A stretch of 64,000 nucleotides of DNA from Vavraia culicis subsp. floridensis (Eukaryota > Microsporidia > Pleistophoridae). Below are positions 9,916 to 19,782 of the stretch, piece after piece (positions within the stretch are counted from its first letter, which is position 1; each line of letters begins with the position of its first letter). Location: contig NW_007360607.1 in the NCBI RefSeq assembly GCF_000192795.1, forward strand, positions 1-64,000, read 5' to 3'. A program made the translations under genes and the position numbers. The notes under the pieces were generated by a model, which saw only the letters and a list, made by a program, of their open reading frames with translations, was not told where the DNA came from and made no database searches.

Positions 9916-11304
9916 CTATATGCATCTGTTCCTGCTGTTCGGCACGAAAAAGGGAATTGGGAATCGTTTCGTTATTTTTTCAACCATTCGTTTCATTCTT
10001 TGCAGTTTCGGGCTCATCTTAAGTTCTTCAGCCTTCAAACACCTCGAATCAAAGACAAGTCCGGTTTCTTCATCAGTTGTTTTTTCATAGTTCAGCATTT
10101 TGGTGTTAAAGTCCTCGTCAACATACTGTTTGATCGACCAGAGAATTTTTGCTATTCTTTCCACCTCCTTTTCCCCCATTCCCCTTCTGGTAATGCCCGT
10201 TGTTCCTACTCGTATTCCTGTTGGCCTGTAGACACAGGGATGGGTCGCTAGCGACACTCGATCCAGAGAGATGCAGAGAAAGTCTGCCACAACTTCGAAG
10301 TTGTACGCCTTAATCGCGCACTCCATGTCAATGAGTATCATGTGACTGTCTGTAGTGTACGTATTGAAGCGATATCCAAGAAGTATTTCCCTCAAATGAC
10401 GAGCATTGCTCTGTATCTTCTTGGACATCTCATAATGCCCCTCTGAGAGCGCCTCTTTGAGAGCAACAGCCACCTGTAGAATTATGTGAGTGTGCGAATT
10501 ACCACATAGAACTGTCTGTGCATTGCTAATAAGCTGCTCGTACTTTTTCCGGCAGTAGATAATACCTGCTCGAGGCCCACCCATTGTTTTCTGCATCACG
10601 GTGGTGATCACATCGCAATATTTAAATGGATTATTCATTAAACCGTGAGAAATCAATCCTGATGGGTGAGAAATGTCGCCAAGAAGAATTGCGCCCACGC
10701 TCCGTGCAATCGCTCTGATTTTCCTGAAATCCATGTCAGAAGAGATCGCATAGCCACCAGCAATTATAACTTTTGGCCGGCTTTGTATGGCTGCATTTTT
10801 TATTGCCTCATAATCGATGCAGCCATCGTTTCTAACTCCATAGCTGAGGGGATCAAAGATCCTTTCTTGGAATGTGCTCTGGTTCCTGTCAGGGAGAAAT
10901 GTGAACGAGTGGTGGCCACCCATTTCCTGTTTAATGCCCAACACCTTGCCACCTACACCTGCCAGTGCCATAAATGCTACAAAATTGGCAGATGTGCCGC
11001 TCACCAACCGCACATTAGCACACCACTTCTTTGTGCTTAGTTTAAAAAGTCGCAGTGCCCGTCTAACAGCCATTTTTTCCACTTCTTCATGGTACTTTGT
11101 TCGTCCAAGGTTTCTTGTTGACCGGTAGTTCTCAGGATATGAATTTACAAAGAGGGACGATGCTGCCTCAAGCACCGAAACAGATACAATATTATCGTTC
11201 GCATTTAGACTGAGCGTCTTTTTTTGGTGCCTTATCTCCTTCATGTACAAGCCATACGCCCTTTTGTCTGTTTTTCTCAGTTCTCTCCACAGTGATCGTT
11301 CCAT
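9916..11304 (-). CDS. Divergent serine hydroxymethyltransferase
   Basis: This is a 462-residue fold-type I PLP protein of normal SHMT length. ATG 11304 follows a GGGATAAAA block; in-frame codons further upstream are not ATG. Recognisable blocks include SGTSANF (family SGSxANF), GGHHSF, the PLP-contacting GDISHPSGLI (family D-M-A-H-V-A-G-L) and the lysine segment MQKTMGGPRAG around Lys239. Near the C-terminus is GIRVGTTGITRRG, which carries the carboxylate-binding arginine. SHMT interconverts serine and glycine while loading tetrahydrofolate. Unusual points: the family T-H-K-T is Q-K-T here, so the histidine before the PLP lysine is replaced; the family A-S-E-N becomes A-N-D-N, so the catalytic Glu is Asp; and the YPGKRYYGG loop is rewritten. 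It may be a slow or repurposed SHMT. Family is confident; full activity is uncertain. Confidence 0.93.
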   Translation of the reverse strand: MERSLWRELRKTDKRAYGLYMKEIRHQKKTLSLNANDNIVSVSVLEAASSLFVNSYPENYRSTRNLGRTKYHEEVEKMAVRRALRLFKLSTKKWCANVRLVSGTSANFVAFMALAGVGGKVLGIKQEMGGHHSFTFLPDRNQSTFQERIFDPLSYGVRNDGCIDYEAIKNAAIQSRPKVIIAGGYAISSDMDFRKIRAIARSVGAILLGDISHPSGLISHGLMNNPFKYCDVITTVMQKTMGGPRAGIIYCRKKYEQLISNAQTVLCGNSHTHIILQVAVALKEALSEGHYEMSKKIQSNARHLREILLGYRFNTYTTDSHMILIDMECAIKAYNFEVVADFLCISLDRVSLATHPCVYRPTGIRVGTTGITRRGMGEKEVERIAKILWSIKQYVDEDFNTKMLNYEKTTDEETGLVFDSRCLKAEELKMSPKLQRMKRMVEKITKRFPIPFFVPNSRNRCI

Positions 11305-12153
11305 TTTTATCCCACGATTACTCAATTTCTTTTATTTCACCGATAATTTCCGTAATCTGATAAATTCTGGTAAACAAGACATTAAAAACAAATTCATTTT
11401 TGACAGGCAAATTTCTCGTCAGATGAAACTTGAGGTCTGCGGATTAGTGTATTCACGGACGGGTGTGAACATCAAGCATTTGAGACCGATAACCACATAT
11501 TCATGAACAGGCATACACAATTAACGCTCAGACCGATAACCACATTATTTATCTCCAGATAGCGTTTTGTGGGTATACACACCATGCCCGTTCTATTTTC
11601 CATATTCTTTTCTTTCTAATCAATTTAAACGTATGAAAATGCTCTGTCATTCCAAGTAATTGTGATTGTAGACAAATTCAATCTGATCCTTCTAATTTAC
11701 CCGATAAGCATTTTAACATGAGCACACCCGCAATTACGGCATGCTCCCGTACATGGTGGCTGTTTTAATGGAATTAATGCGATCCGTCCGCCAAGGGACA
11801 ACACCAATACACCACGTTTATTCATCAAAAACGGTTCATCTACTGTATGCCACGCATAAGCAATTAATTCGTTAGCCTGAGTTAAAAATGAACCGAGATA
11901 TGATAATTCACGGCAGAAAGAGGGAACCACCAATGCTTGATCCAAGAGTATTTGTGCTTTTAATTAATGTCTGAGATGCTAGGTCTCAAGCGGTAGGAGG
12001 ACTGAGTCTCGCTCAACTAAACAATAAATCCGAAGTAAACCATTTCGTGCGGTAAGATCTTCATAAGGCGAATCACCACAAATATTTATTACGTATTACC
12101 TATCAGACACCACATGCTAGCCTTAACACTTTTCTTCGTCGCTGCTGTTTCAA
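11305..12153. other. Intergenic region
   Basis: No gene is supported. A 15-base direct repeat, GACCGATAACCACAT, occurs at about 11484 and 11531. An 82-codon frame at 11697-11945 on the minus strand has no recognisable features. Confidence 0.5.
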
Positions 12154-13092
12154 CTACACGATAATTTTTGCCTTTTTTATGTCTAAGGTGCAGACATTGG
12201 TGGCGCATTGCGTGACAGGATATCCTTTGGACCAGTCCTCGCCCGTTGCATAGATGTAAAACAGCCCATTTCTGCTGAACTTTCCGGCTGTCACGGGCGC
12301 ATTCGTCTTCTCAAAATACGTCTTGATACGCTGCTGCTTGTTGTAGATCAGGACATAGCTGTCGCTGCCGCCACTCGCCACCAATGAGGTGCTGTGTGGA
12401 TGCACATCTATACAATTAACCGCATACAGAATGTTGGCGGACCTGTGCCCTTTGTAGTAGTGATCGGAGGTGTCACTCATGTTCAGCACCTCAATAGCAC
12501 CTTCTATCCCGCCAACAAGCACCTGGTCATTTGAACAGCATACGGATCTGAGCTGCCACTTAAGTTTTGTGCGGAGTATCCTTTGGCGCTGGAAGTCGTT
12601 GATGTTGTACGTCACCACCGTATTGTTGGAGAGCGCTAGCACGAGATTGTCGTTCTTTATATCCATTGCGTACACCTTGTGCGCTAACTCGTGCGTAAAA
12701 AGCGGAGTATTGGAGCGCAAGTCCCAGAACTTGAGCTTCTTGTCCCATGAGCCTGTGATCACTATGTTATTGTACACCTTTGTCTTTTTGATGCCCAGAT
12801 CGTGCGCTTTGATCTCACTGATCTGGTTGGTGGCCACATCAACCACATATAGCATTCCGCTCACCGCACCGGCCACCATTTTGTTGCCATCGCAGAAACT
12901 GCCAGATAACAGCGGACCGCCCAGCTTCGTTGTGCTTTTGTGGCCCAGCGCGTCATTCGCATCGTAGTAATAGATAGAGCCGTCCCACGATGTCGCTGCG
13001 AATATATCGTACATGTCGTGCAGAGCGATGTCACTCACTGTGTCACCTGGCACGACTGCAGCCTTGCTGACCGATGATAGGTTGTAAAGCAT
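12154..13092 (-). CDS. GLE2: mRNA export WD-repeat protein Gle2/Rae1
   Basis: This encodes 312 residues forming a seven-bladed WD40 propeller. Diagnostic segments in order are: PGDTVSDIALH near the N-terminus (Rae1: P-x-D-S-[IV]-S-D-[IL]); ATSWDGSIYYYD; ITGSWDKKLKFWDLR; the family hallmark LKWQLRSV followed by GGIEGAIEV; the loop GHRSANILYAVNCIDVHP; and ATGEDWSKGYP near the C-terminus (Rae1: Y-D-W-S-K-G-Y/H). Gle2/Rae1 binds the GLEBS motif of nucleoporin Nup98/Nup116 and supports mRNA export; it is a paralogue of Bub3, but the KW-x-x-R and DWSKGY blocks favour Gle2. The start at 13092 is chosen because CACCCTC directly precedes it and TATAAAAA lies 27 bases upstream. Confidence 0.93.
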   Translation of the reverse strand: MLYNLSSVSKAAVVPGDTVSDIALHDMYDIFAATSWDGSIYYYDANDALGHKSTTKLGGPLLSGSFCDGNKMVAGAVSGMLYVVDVATNQISEIKAHDLGIKKTKVYNNIVITGSWDKKLKFWDLRSNTPLFTHELAHKVYAMDIKNDNLVLALSNNTVVTYNINDFQRQRILRTKLKWQLRSVCCSNDQVLVGGIEGAIEVLNMSDTSDHYYKGHRSANILYAVNCIDVHPHSTSLVASGGSDSYVLIYNKQQRIKTYFEKTNAPVTAGKFSRNGLFYIYATGEDWSKGYPVTQCATNVCTLDIKKAKIIV

Positions 13093-13094
13093 GA

Positions 13095-13119
13095 GGGTGC
13101 AGAAAATAAAATTTTTATA
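13095..13119 (-). promoter_or_regulatory. TATA box plus CCC block for GLE2
   Basis: On the minus strand TATAAAAA (13119-13112) lies 27 bases upstream of the GLE2 ATG, and CACCCTC immediately precedes the ATG. An open frame continues upstream to 13218, but it passes through these elements and through short GC-rich repeats, so it is probably untranslated. Confidence 0.65.
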
Positions 13120-13660
13120 ATTTGGAGTTCCTGCGCAACATGGGTGGTGAGAAGAATCCGCAATGTGATGTGCCCGGGAATGCAATGAATCTGAGGGCGA
13201 TGTGCCCGGTGAATGCAATGAATTGGCAATCCCGAGTGATACAATAACAGAGCATAGGAAGAGATCATTGCAAAAGGATCAAAAATAAACGACGACCCAG
13301 AATGTCTGTATTTACGTATAATCATATTTATTCCAGTTTAAGATGAGCCAAACTTATTTTTGTTGCCAAATCCTTTTGATACAATGTTGCGCGTAGTTCA
13401 GTTTACACATTTAAACGAGCAATTACAAAAACAATTTGGAACCGATGCTCGCCACTCATAGTGTGATCGATTAGTGGCGCTCTATCCGCTGAGATGAACA
13501 ATACCTGCCATCGTACATGTTATGTAGGGCACCCAGCATCCTCACAACAAATATGACCAACTATCGTACATCTATTCATTAGAAACAACGCTTTCGTGTC
13601 CTCGTTTTAAATACTTCTTCACTCATCACCCAACACGCCGAGATGGTGCATCTCACTGTG
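13120..13660. other. Intergenic region
   Basis: Upstream DNA of GLE2. An imperfect repeat containing GATGTGCCCGG-GAATGCAATGAAT occurs twice (about 13156 and 13198). No gene is supported. Confidence 0.5.
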
Positions 13661-14221
13661 CTATGTCAAGATATTCTCCATTGATTGCTCAATGTCATCC
13701 ACCTCAGCCGTGATGGTTCGTAGAAAAAAATCATTCGGATGAAAATGCACGTCAAACGCACCTTTTCCTTTGAGATCACTCAAATAGAACACAAAGAATG
13801 GATTTTGAATCGTGTTGATTCTTTCCAGGTCTTCAATTGTAATGTTTATGTAGGTTATGTCATTTATCTGGCTGGTGAAGAAAAAATGTAGGAGAAAAAT
13901 ATAAAGAAGTGTACTTTTGCATCTGGTGTTGACTGTCAAATGCTCAATAATCAGCGTATAAACTATGTTGTAGAGCACATGTTTCTTGCTGTTTTCATGG
14001 AAACATCGTACAAGATCTAATCCGTATTTTTGTTCAATATTGGAGAGATTCTCGTGTGTTGGCTCTTGTGCAAATTCCGATTTCATTGCTTTTAGGTCCC
14101 GAACAAAAGCCTCAGTAAAAGTTCTGTTGCATTTGTAGTCTGTCAGTGCTTTTTTTCTCATCAAAAACCGTGATTTAGGCCAAAATTTTTTAGCCAACTT
14201 AAAAATGAACGGCTGCACCAT
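13661..14221 (-). CDS. Hypothetical protein
   Basis: This encodes 186 residues from ATG 14221. The N-terminus is basic (MVQPFIFKLAKKFWPKSRF). A hydrophobic stretch around residues 101-116 (STLLYIFLLHFFFTS) could be one membrane segment or a buried helix. The remainder mixes helices and beta-like segments (NDITYINITIEDLERI). I recognise no family or catalytic motif. There is no clear CCC block near the start. The long frame and sensible composition support a real gene; its function is unknown. Confidence 0.7.
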   Translation of the reverse strand: MVQPFIFKLAKKFWPKSRFLMRKKALTDYKCNRTFTEAFVRDLKAMKSEFAQEPTHENLSNIEQKYGLDLVRCFHENSKKHVLYNIVYTLIIEHLTVNTRCKSTLLYIFLLHFFFTSQINDITYINITIEDLERINTIQNPFFVFYLSDLKGKGAFDVHFHPNDFFLRTITAEVDDIEQSMENILT

Positions 14222-14892
14222 TTTCACTCATTAAACAGAATAGAAATTAATCACACAAAGAATGGAAGTGATTTGCGCCACAAATTTTAGTCAATGCACC
14301 CGAATAAATCTTTGTCAGCAGTGCGGTTGGGCGTTCCTTCACCTGAGCACAGATATGCTGTGATGTACCTTAGCAATACGGAAGTACGATAAATAAATTT
14401 GTTTTGAAACACATCTGAGCATCAATTTACTTGCAGTGTTCGCATTTCCATATTCTTCATTATTTCAATATTCTTCTTTGATGATATTTCCATCAACTAT
14501 TTAGCTTTGCCACATCAGTGTGCATGTTCTTGTGCGGTAATTCGCTTTATCTGAAACCTTCGTCCGGTTGGACAATGGTGATCAACAAAGCTACAACAAT
14601 ACATAACAGTTGATGAAACAGCAACAAATAAGATTACACAACTATATCTACCTGTTATATCTTAAATTGTGTTCACAGACGTCCTTCTCAGACCACGTTA
14701 ATATTTACACGGTACGCATCTACAAAAAGGTATAAAGACAAGATTTTAGGTCTTTTTCATCTGTTGAATTGCTGCAGCTGGTAAAATATGTGTCTGTATC
14801 AAGTTACCGCTGACTCATCCAGTTATGGTACGTAAAGTCGATCATAAACAAAGCCATCGTCTATAAAAGCATCGGCAAATAACCCCAGCCAA
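14222..14892. other. Intergenic region and TFC1 promoter
   Basis: A divergent intergenic region with no gene seen. The TFC1 promoter elements are at its right end. Confidence 0.5.
14862..14886 (+). promoter_or_regulatory. TATA box plus CCCC block for TFC1
   Basis: TATAAAAG at 14862-14869 and CCCC at 14883-14886 precede the ATG at 14893 by about 31 and 7 bases. Confidence 0.65.
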
Positions 14893-15936
14893 ATGAAGAA
14901 CTTTGACCTGATCGAGCATCTCTTCAAGTTGCGGGACATTGGAGAGCTGTATTTGGTCAAATCAAAGGACATTTATGAATGCAAAATAGAACAAGATTTG
15001 GATGGGAAAAAAGCATTTACAGGCAGTGCTGACACCAACAAGCGATTTTTACACATCAGAAATGGAAATATACACGGAGTATCGGAAGGCTTTTTTAAAT
15101 TTGATAACCCAGCTGACTTTGCGCTGCCACGCAATAACGAGTTTTACTTGGATTTCTTCAAAAATATGATGGAATTGGATACGGAAGCGTTTCTGATGTA
15201 CGTGAACAGCTGCAATTTAGATAATATGGTTTATCCGCAATATCCTCCGCCAGTTCTCTCAAGTGATAAAATCTTCAGCAATTATAACTTTAAAAACGTG
15301 ATAACCTCGAGAAAAAACAGGAAGAAACTGAGGGAAAAACATGTTCTCAACAGCAAAGAGAGAGCAGAGCTTGTGGGTAAACTGAAAACACTGTACGGTG
15401 TTGAGGAATACGATGAAATTATGAAAGAAGTGGAATCGTTGTTTGAAATACACAAAATACTACGTATGAGGCGGTTTTGCAGACTTATTATACACCGATT
15501 AAAATATCCTCTGGTGCGAATTAAGAAATTTCTGCCGCTTGTTGCCTTTTTCCAGAAGGCTGGTCCATGGAGAAGATCATGGATCCAGATCAACTACAAT
15601 CCGTGTGAGCATTTCCTGTCGTATAAGCACCAGGTAATAATTCTTAATCGCAAATCAACAGAGGTGTGCCTGATTGAGCATCCACACCTAATTTTTTTGC
15701 TTGAGCAAAATAAAGAAGAAAATTTCAAAGAGCCTGCCGATGAAAACGGATTTCTGACCAACAAGGGAATCGATCTGATAAATTTATACTTTGACAAGCC
15801 TTTGGTTCGGACAAAAAGTGCGAAAGAACGGATACAAAACGGTAATCACCTGGTAAATGACATTGAAGGTTTGGACAACGAACCCGAAAAAGACAGGGAG
15901 AACCGCGAAGACAGTGATTTTGAGATTTATGATTAG
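14893..15936 (+). CDS. TFC1: TFIIIC subunit Tfc1 (tau95 / GTF3C5)
   Basis: This is a 347-residue protein, short compared with the yeast (~650) and human (~520) homologues. The diagnostic part is residues ~190-240: a basic IHKILRMRRFCRLIIHRL segment, then KKFLPLVAFFQKAGPWRRSW followed by IQINYNP. In Tfc1/GTF3C5 this is the region with G-P-W-R, preceded by a [FY]-x-[ST]-G-P segment and followed by a 'x-G-[YF]-D-P' block. The N-terminal ~130 residues fit the dimerisation barrel that pairs with Tfc7. The C-terminus is acidic, as in yeast. TFIIIC binds the internal A and B boxes of tRNA genes and recruits TFIIIB for Pol III. The Tfc3-like subunit is encoded at 41843-44656. Confidence 0.85.
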   Translation: MKNFDLIEHLFKLRDIGELYLVKSKDIYECKIEQDLDGKKAFTGSADTNKRFLHIRNGNIHGVSEGFFKFDNPADFALPRNNEFYLDFFKNMMELDTEAFLMYVNSCNLDNMVYPQYPPPVLSSDKIFSNYNFKNVITSRKNRKKLREKHVLNSKERAELVGKLKTLYGVEEYDEIMKEVESLFEIHKILRMRRFCRLIIHRLKYPLVRIKKFLPLVAFFQKAGPWRRSWIQINYNPCEHFLSYKHQVIILNRKSTEVCLIEHPHLIFLLEQNKEENFKEPADENGFLTNKGIDLINLYFDKPLVRTKSAKERIQNGNHLVNDIEGLDNEPEKDRENREDSDFEIYD

Positions 15937-16224
15937 GATTTTTTCGTGCGACACGAATTATTACACGACACAAACTATTCTATGAACAAATTATTATACA
16001 GTACAAATTATGATATGAATTATGACACGATATGTCAACGTTTCGTTGAATCAAAATACTAAACTCAAATGAGCCACCAATTTCATTGCCGGAGTACACC
16101 TCAACATTCACGGCGCTGAACGATGTTCGGCTGCCAGCCAAACACCAAAAAGCACACAACCTGGGAATGCAGAATTTTGTAACAACCGATCGAATATATT
16201 TTTCTTGTACCCGAAAAATGAGCT

Positions 16225-16728
16225 TTAATAATTAAATGCCAGGGGATGCTCGTTATCAGTCACTTTAAAGGGCGACTTGAGGTATGTCTTCATAAACTTC
16301 ATCTTCGCAATCTCCTTCAATACGTCTCCCTCAATCCTTCTTTCCAATTCACTTGTTTCAGACTCATTATTTTCGTAGTTGACATCCATGCTACACTCCT
16401 TGACATCTTTAAGATCGTAGTCATTGACTTTGAGGATTGTGCTCGTGCTGAGCAGAAAGCGCTCATCAATTGAAAACAGCGGAATGTTGTTGACGGATGA
16501 AGGACCGATACAAACTGCCCTGTTGTCCTCTGTTTGCTTTAGGAACACGACCCTGCTGCCAGAATACTGTCCTTCCAGAACGACCACTATCATTCCTGGT
16601 TCCAAATCTTTTCGGGCCTTTCTAGCCCTCTTCTGTTTCATGGCCAGGATTTTCTTGATGTATTCTGGCATGTCATCCATTGGGTAGTATCCTGCTTTTG
16701 GTGGCATTATCTGCAATTTCCTTTCCAT
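16225..16728 (-). CDS. RPL6: 60S ribosomal protein eL6
   Basis: This encodes 167 residues. The core LEPGMIVVVLEGQYSGSRVV followed by FLKQTEDNRAVCIGP and VNNIPL matches the eL6 KOW-like domain (family: L-x-P-G-T-V-x-I-L-L-x-G-x-x-x-G-K-R-V-V-[FY]-L-K). The C-terminal KTYLKSPF and final HPLAFNY match the family ending. It is a component of the large ribosomal subunit. A GGGTCCC palindrome lies 11-17 bases upstream of ATG 16728. A second in-frame ATG at 16707 (MPPKAGYYPMDD) aligns better with yeast eL6 and may be the true start. No intron is visible, although ribosomal protein genes are the usual place for them in microsporidia. Confidence 0.95.
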   Translation of the reverse strand: MERKLQIMPPKAGYYPMDDMPEYIKKILAMKQKRARKARKDLEPGMIVVVLEGQYSGSRVVFLKQTEDNRAVCIGPSSVNNIPLFSIDERFLLSTSTILKVNDYDLKDVKECSMDVNYENNESETSELERRIEGDVLKEIAKMKFMKTYLKSPFKVTDNEHPLAFNY

Positions 16729-17765
16729 CAGTTACCAAGGGTCCCAAATTTTTTTATTTAATCCGGCTCCATACAAGAATTAAGGAACAATTCTTTAGAT
16801 GTCCTGTTTGAACTACGAAAATGCAGAATTTGACTGAGTTTATTTATTAAAATGTTTTGGCTCCCATCTTTTGCAGTACGACGCAGTGTTTTGGCCTTTT
16901 TTAGTAGTGAGCGAAATGTACAATAGCGTACGGACTAAAAGTTCACATCACGCATATAGGTAAGTCAACAGTCGAGAGCATCCAAATGAGTGCCAATCAC
17001 GCATATAGGTAAGTTGACAGTCGAGAGCATCCAAATGAGTGCCAATCACGCATATAGGTAAGTTGACAGTCGAAAGCATCCAAATGAGTGCCAATCACGC
17101 ATATTAGACATCTTTTCATTTATTTTTTAGCAGAAGATGTTTTCGGAGGTCTGCATTCTTGTGCAAAACATCGAAGAATCCGCTTTAAAAATCGTTCAAA
17201 AAACGAGTTGAATGCTGCTGGAGAAATTCGCTGGTTAACTGTGCCTATGCCGGTAGCATATGGCCTGTTATAAACACTTCCTGTGATCGAAGTCTATTGG
17301 CTACAATTGCTCAAGTGAGCTTGTTCCAGACGAGAGACGTTTTCGGTAAATGCAACTCTCATGTATCCAACAATGTGGCATCGGTATAACGCCAAGATCA
17401 TCGTTCTCCTGTGATAGAAAAAATATGAGTACAGGCATGCATGATGTGAGGTGCAGATAAACGACTTTTAGCGTGAAGTTATGCGCAACTTTTGTATATT
17501 AGTGATAAAAAAAAATAAACTGAGATATTATAGCGGTTTATTACTTAATTTAGTGATTTTAAAAATGCAAAGGAAATTTCTCAATTTCGCAAACAAAATA
17601 TGCGAAGCGCTAAGGCAAAAATGGAGTTTAACGTCCTGAATAAATTATTTACGCAAGGATTTGGGTAGATATAGATGTTGAACCCTTTCATTTTGCCGTG
17701 ACTGCAAAATGTAGCGCAGCACGGCCATATACTTAGCTATTTTCTGATATTTTTGCGGATCCCCA
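16729..17765. other. Intergenic region with 49-bp tandem array
   Basis: Upstream region of two divergent genes. It contains the 49-bp array at 16948-17104; nothing else is supported. Confidence 0.5.
16948..17104. repeat. 49-bp tandem repeat, 3.2 copies
   Basis: Copies begin with TCACGCATATAGGTAAGT at 16948, 16997 and 17046, with a fourth partial start at 17095. Copies 2 and 3 differ at one base, and copy 1 differs from them at two (TCAAC against TTGAC). Each copy contains GGTAAGT. The array is intergenic and unrelated in sequence to the other arrays. Confidence 0.95.
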
Positions 17766-18716
17766 ATGGACAATTTCAGCAACGTGCAAATGATTGGTGA
17801 GGGAACCTTTGGAAAGGTGTATGTGGCAAAAGATGCAAGAACAGGCAAAAAGCTGGCAATCAAGAAAATCAAAATGGAGAAGAACGGAATTTCTTTGATT
17901 ACGATTCGAGAACTGAAAGTCCTGAAACAGTGCAAGAACCGGCATATCATAAAGCTGTACGACTGCTATATTGATAACGACAGCTTCTATATGGTACTTG
18001 AGTATCTTCCGTTTGATCTCTCAGCACTTTTTCTGAGCAAATATCGATTTTCTGATAAACAAATCAAAAATCTGGCGTATCAGCTGCTTCATGGACTATC
18101 ATATCTCCATCAGCGGGGCATTATACATAGAGATGTCAAATCGAGCAATATATTGCTCACCCGTGATGGCCTGCTGAAAATTGCCGACTTCGGACTAAGC
18201 AAGTACGAATGCAGAGACATGACAAACCAAGTTTGCACGCTGTGGTACAGGGCACCGGAACTGCTCCTGGGAGAGAACAACTATGATAATAGGATAGATT
18301 CCTGGTCTGCCGGTTGCATCTTGTTGGAGTTTAGGGTACATAATCCAGTGTTCTCGGAGAACAACGAAGTTTTGCAAATTACCCGGATTTTCAAACTTCT
18401 GGGCGCCCCTCTGCGTACATACAGGTATTCGTCTCTGTTCGAACAAGAGAAATACGCTGTAAATTTGGCATGGTACGATATTATGGATCGTAATTTTGGT
18501 CGGTACTATAACCCAGATTTACTGCACCTGATTGGTTTACTGTTAAAGCTTGATTATAGCGAACGGATTAGCTGTACCGATGCCATATCATTACCCATAT
18601 TTGATGGTGATAAATATGCTTACACCACAATAGAATTGAATGACGTGCATGATACGATCGTGCGCTCACGATTACGTGAAAAATATAAAACCAGGATAAG
18701 TAAAGATCAAGTGTAA
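17766..18716 (+). CDS. Cyclin-dependent kinase, CTD-kinase (Ctk1/Bur1) type
   Basis: This is a 316-residue complete protein kinase. Visible are GEGTFG (11-16), Lys33, alpha-C motif ISLITIREL with Glu49, HRDVKSSN with Asp123, DFG 141-143, activation-loop Thr153 (equivalent to CDK2 Thr160) in MTNQVCTLWYRAPE, and DSWSAGCI. LITIRE stands where CDK9/CDK12/Ctk1 have PITAIRE/PITSIRE, which points to transcriptional CDKs that phosphorylate the Pol II C-terminal tail, rather than the PSTAIRE cell-cycle type. The proline that usually opens the motif is replaced by Leu, and the family D-x-W-S-x-G becomes D-S-W-S-A-G. The start follows GATCCCCAATG. The cyclin partner is not in the window. CDK is certain; the subfamily is inferred. 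Confidence 0.95.
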   Translation: MDNFSNVQMIGEGTFGKVYVAKDARTGKKLAIKKIKMEKNGISLITIRELKVLKQCKNRHIIKLYDCYIDNDSFYMVLEYLPFDLSALFLSKYRFSDKQIKNLAYQLLHGLSYLHQRGIIHRDVKSSNILLTRDGLLKIADFGLSKYECRDMTNQVCTLWYRAPELLLGENNYDNRIDSWSAGCILLEFRVHNPVFSENNEVLQITRIFKLLGAPLRTYRYSSLFEQEKYAVNLAWYDIMDRNFGRYYNPDLLHLIGLLLKLDYSERISCTDAISLPIFDGDKYAYTTIELNDVHDTIVRSRLREKYKTRISKDQV

Positions 18717-19782
18717 TTTGTAAGTTGTGGTATCGCATCACCATGATGTGATTTATCTTTTATTCTTTAGAATTGGTTCGAGTGCACGATCGGCGAGGAG
18801 AGTGGTTTGGCTGTGTCCTACACGTACATGGTTTCCGTCTTAAATGTAAAGCTTTGTTTATGATGTCTAAATTATGCTTTGTGAATCGGCGTGCAGCACC
18901 AATCGCAACGAATTATTTGTAGCATGAAAATCACGATTGATCAATTTTGCTAAGTCATCTCGGTTGCAGGAAACGTATATTATTTTGCGGTGAAAGTAAT
19001 ATGATGTAATATAAAAATACACATTCATACGGATTTGCTGTTATATAATAACTACGGTAGCTTTGTCTTCCATTGGGAGATTCTTAGGAATTGCAGAAAT
19101 AGTTAGGACGATCCTGATGATTTGCGTGGATCTCGAGCAGTAATTGTTGTTTAGAGAGAAAATTCATTCAATGTTAACATGAGAAGATAAATTATAATAT
19201 ACGAATGACATAATCGGTTCTAACGGACCAGAGAAGTGTGCTGTGCTAGCGTCGCGATATAGGAAGATAAACAAACATGCTTTGGATGAAAAAATGGGTT
19301 AATTACACTCGGACCCTGTCCTGGGCCTGCATTTATGGCCAGAAAGTATTTTAGAGTATAACACGTGACATAATCTAAATATCGCTTCACTATTTATGAT
19401 AGCATATGTTGGTTTGACAGCGATTTATTGCGTTGTCTAGCTAGCAACAGCAAGCGAAATATCGATCTACGCGGTGTTCAGAATGAATTAGCACCAACTG
19501 TAAATGTTATATTAATTTCAAAGGACCATTTGTACACAGTACTACCTATGAAACGATGTAACTGATCGATAACTAATCTAATTCTCCATTTTGCGGGATT
19601 AGTCATAAAATTGTTTGGTATCCCAGTTCGGCTTACTGTTGCAAGTACGTTTATTTACAACAGATATTTCATACTGAACATGTAACTATTCACTAAAAGC
19701 ACAAATATTATAATCTTACAAATTTTTTACCGTTTTTGATTGATCTTCTGTTAAATTGAAAAATTTCCTGGACCCTTTAAAA
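18717..19782. other. Intergenic region
   Basis: About 1.07 kb of AT-rich DNA. No gene, tRNA-like element or tandem repeat was seen; GACCC lies close upstream of the STE24 start. Confidence 0.5.

Noticed and set aside
11697..11945. 82-codon minus-strand frame with a small Cys cluster (CTGACRNCGC)
   Set aside because: Looks a little like a zinc site, but has no upstream CCC block, no partner Cys/His pair and no family similarity.
12154..13092. Bub3 as identity of the WD protein
   Set aside because: KW-x-x-R and DWSKGY blocks are those of Gle2/Rae1.
18775..18800. GGTTCGAGTGCACGATC as a tRNA T-arm
   Set aside because: No matching acceptor stem, D arm or anticodon arm could be built around it; the other GTTCGA-like sites failed in the same way.
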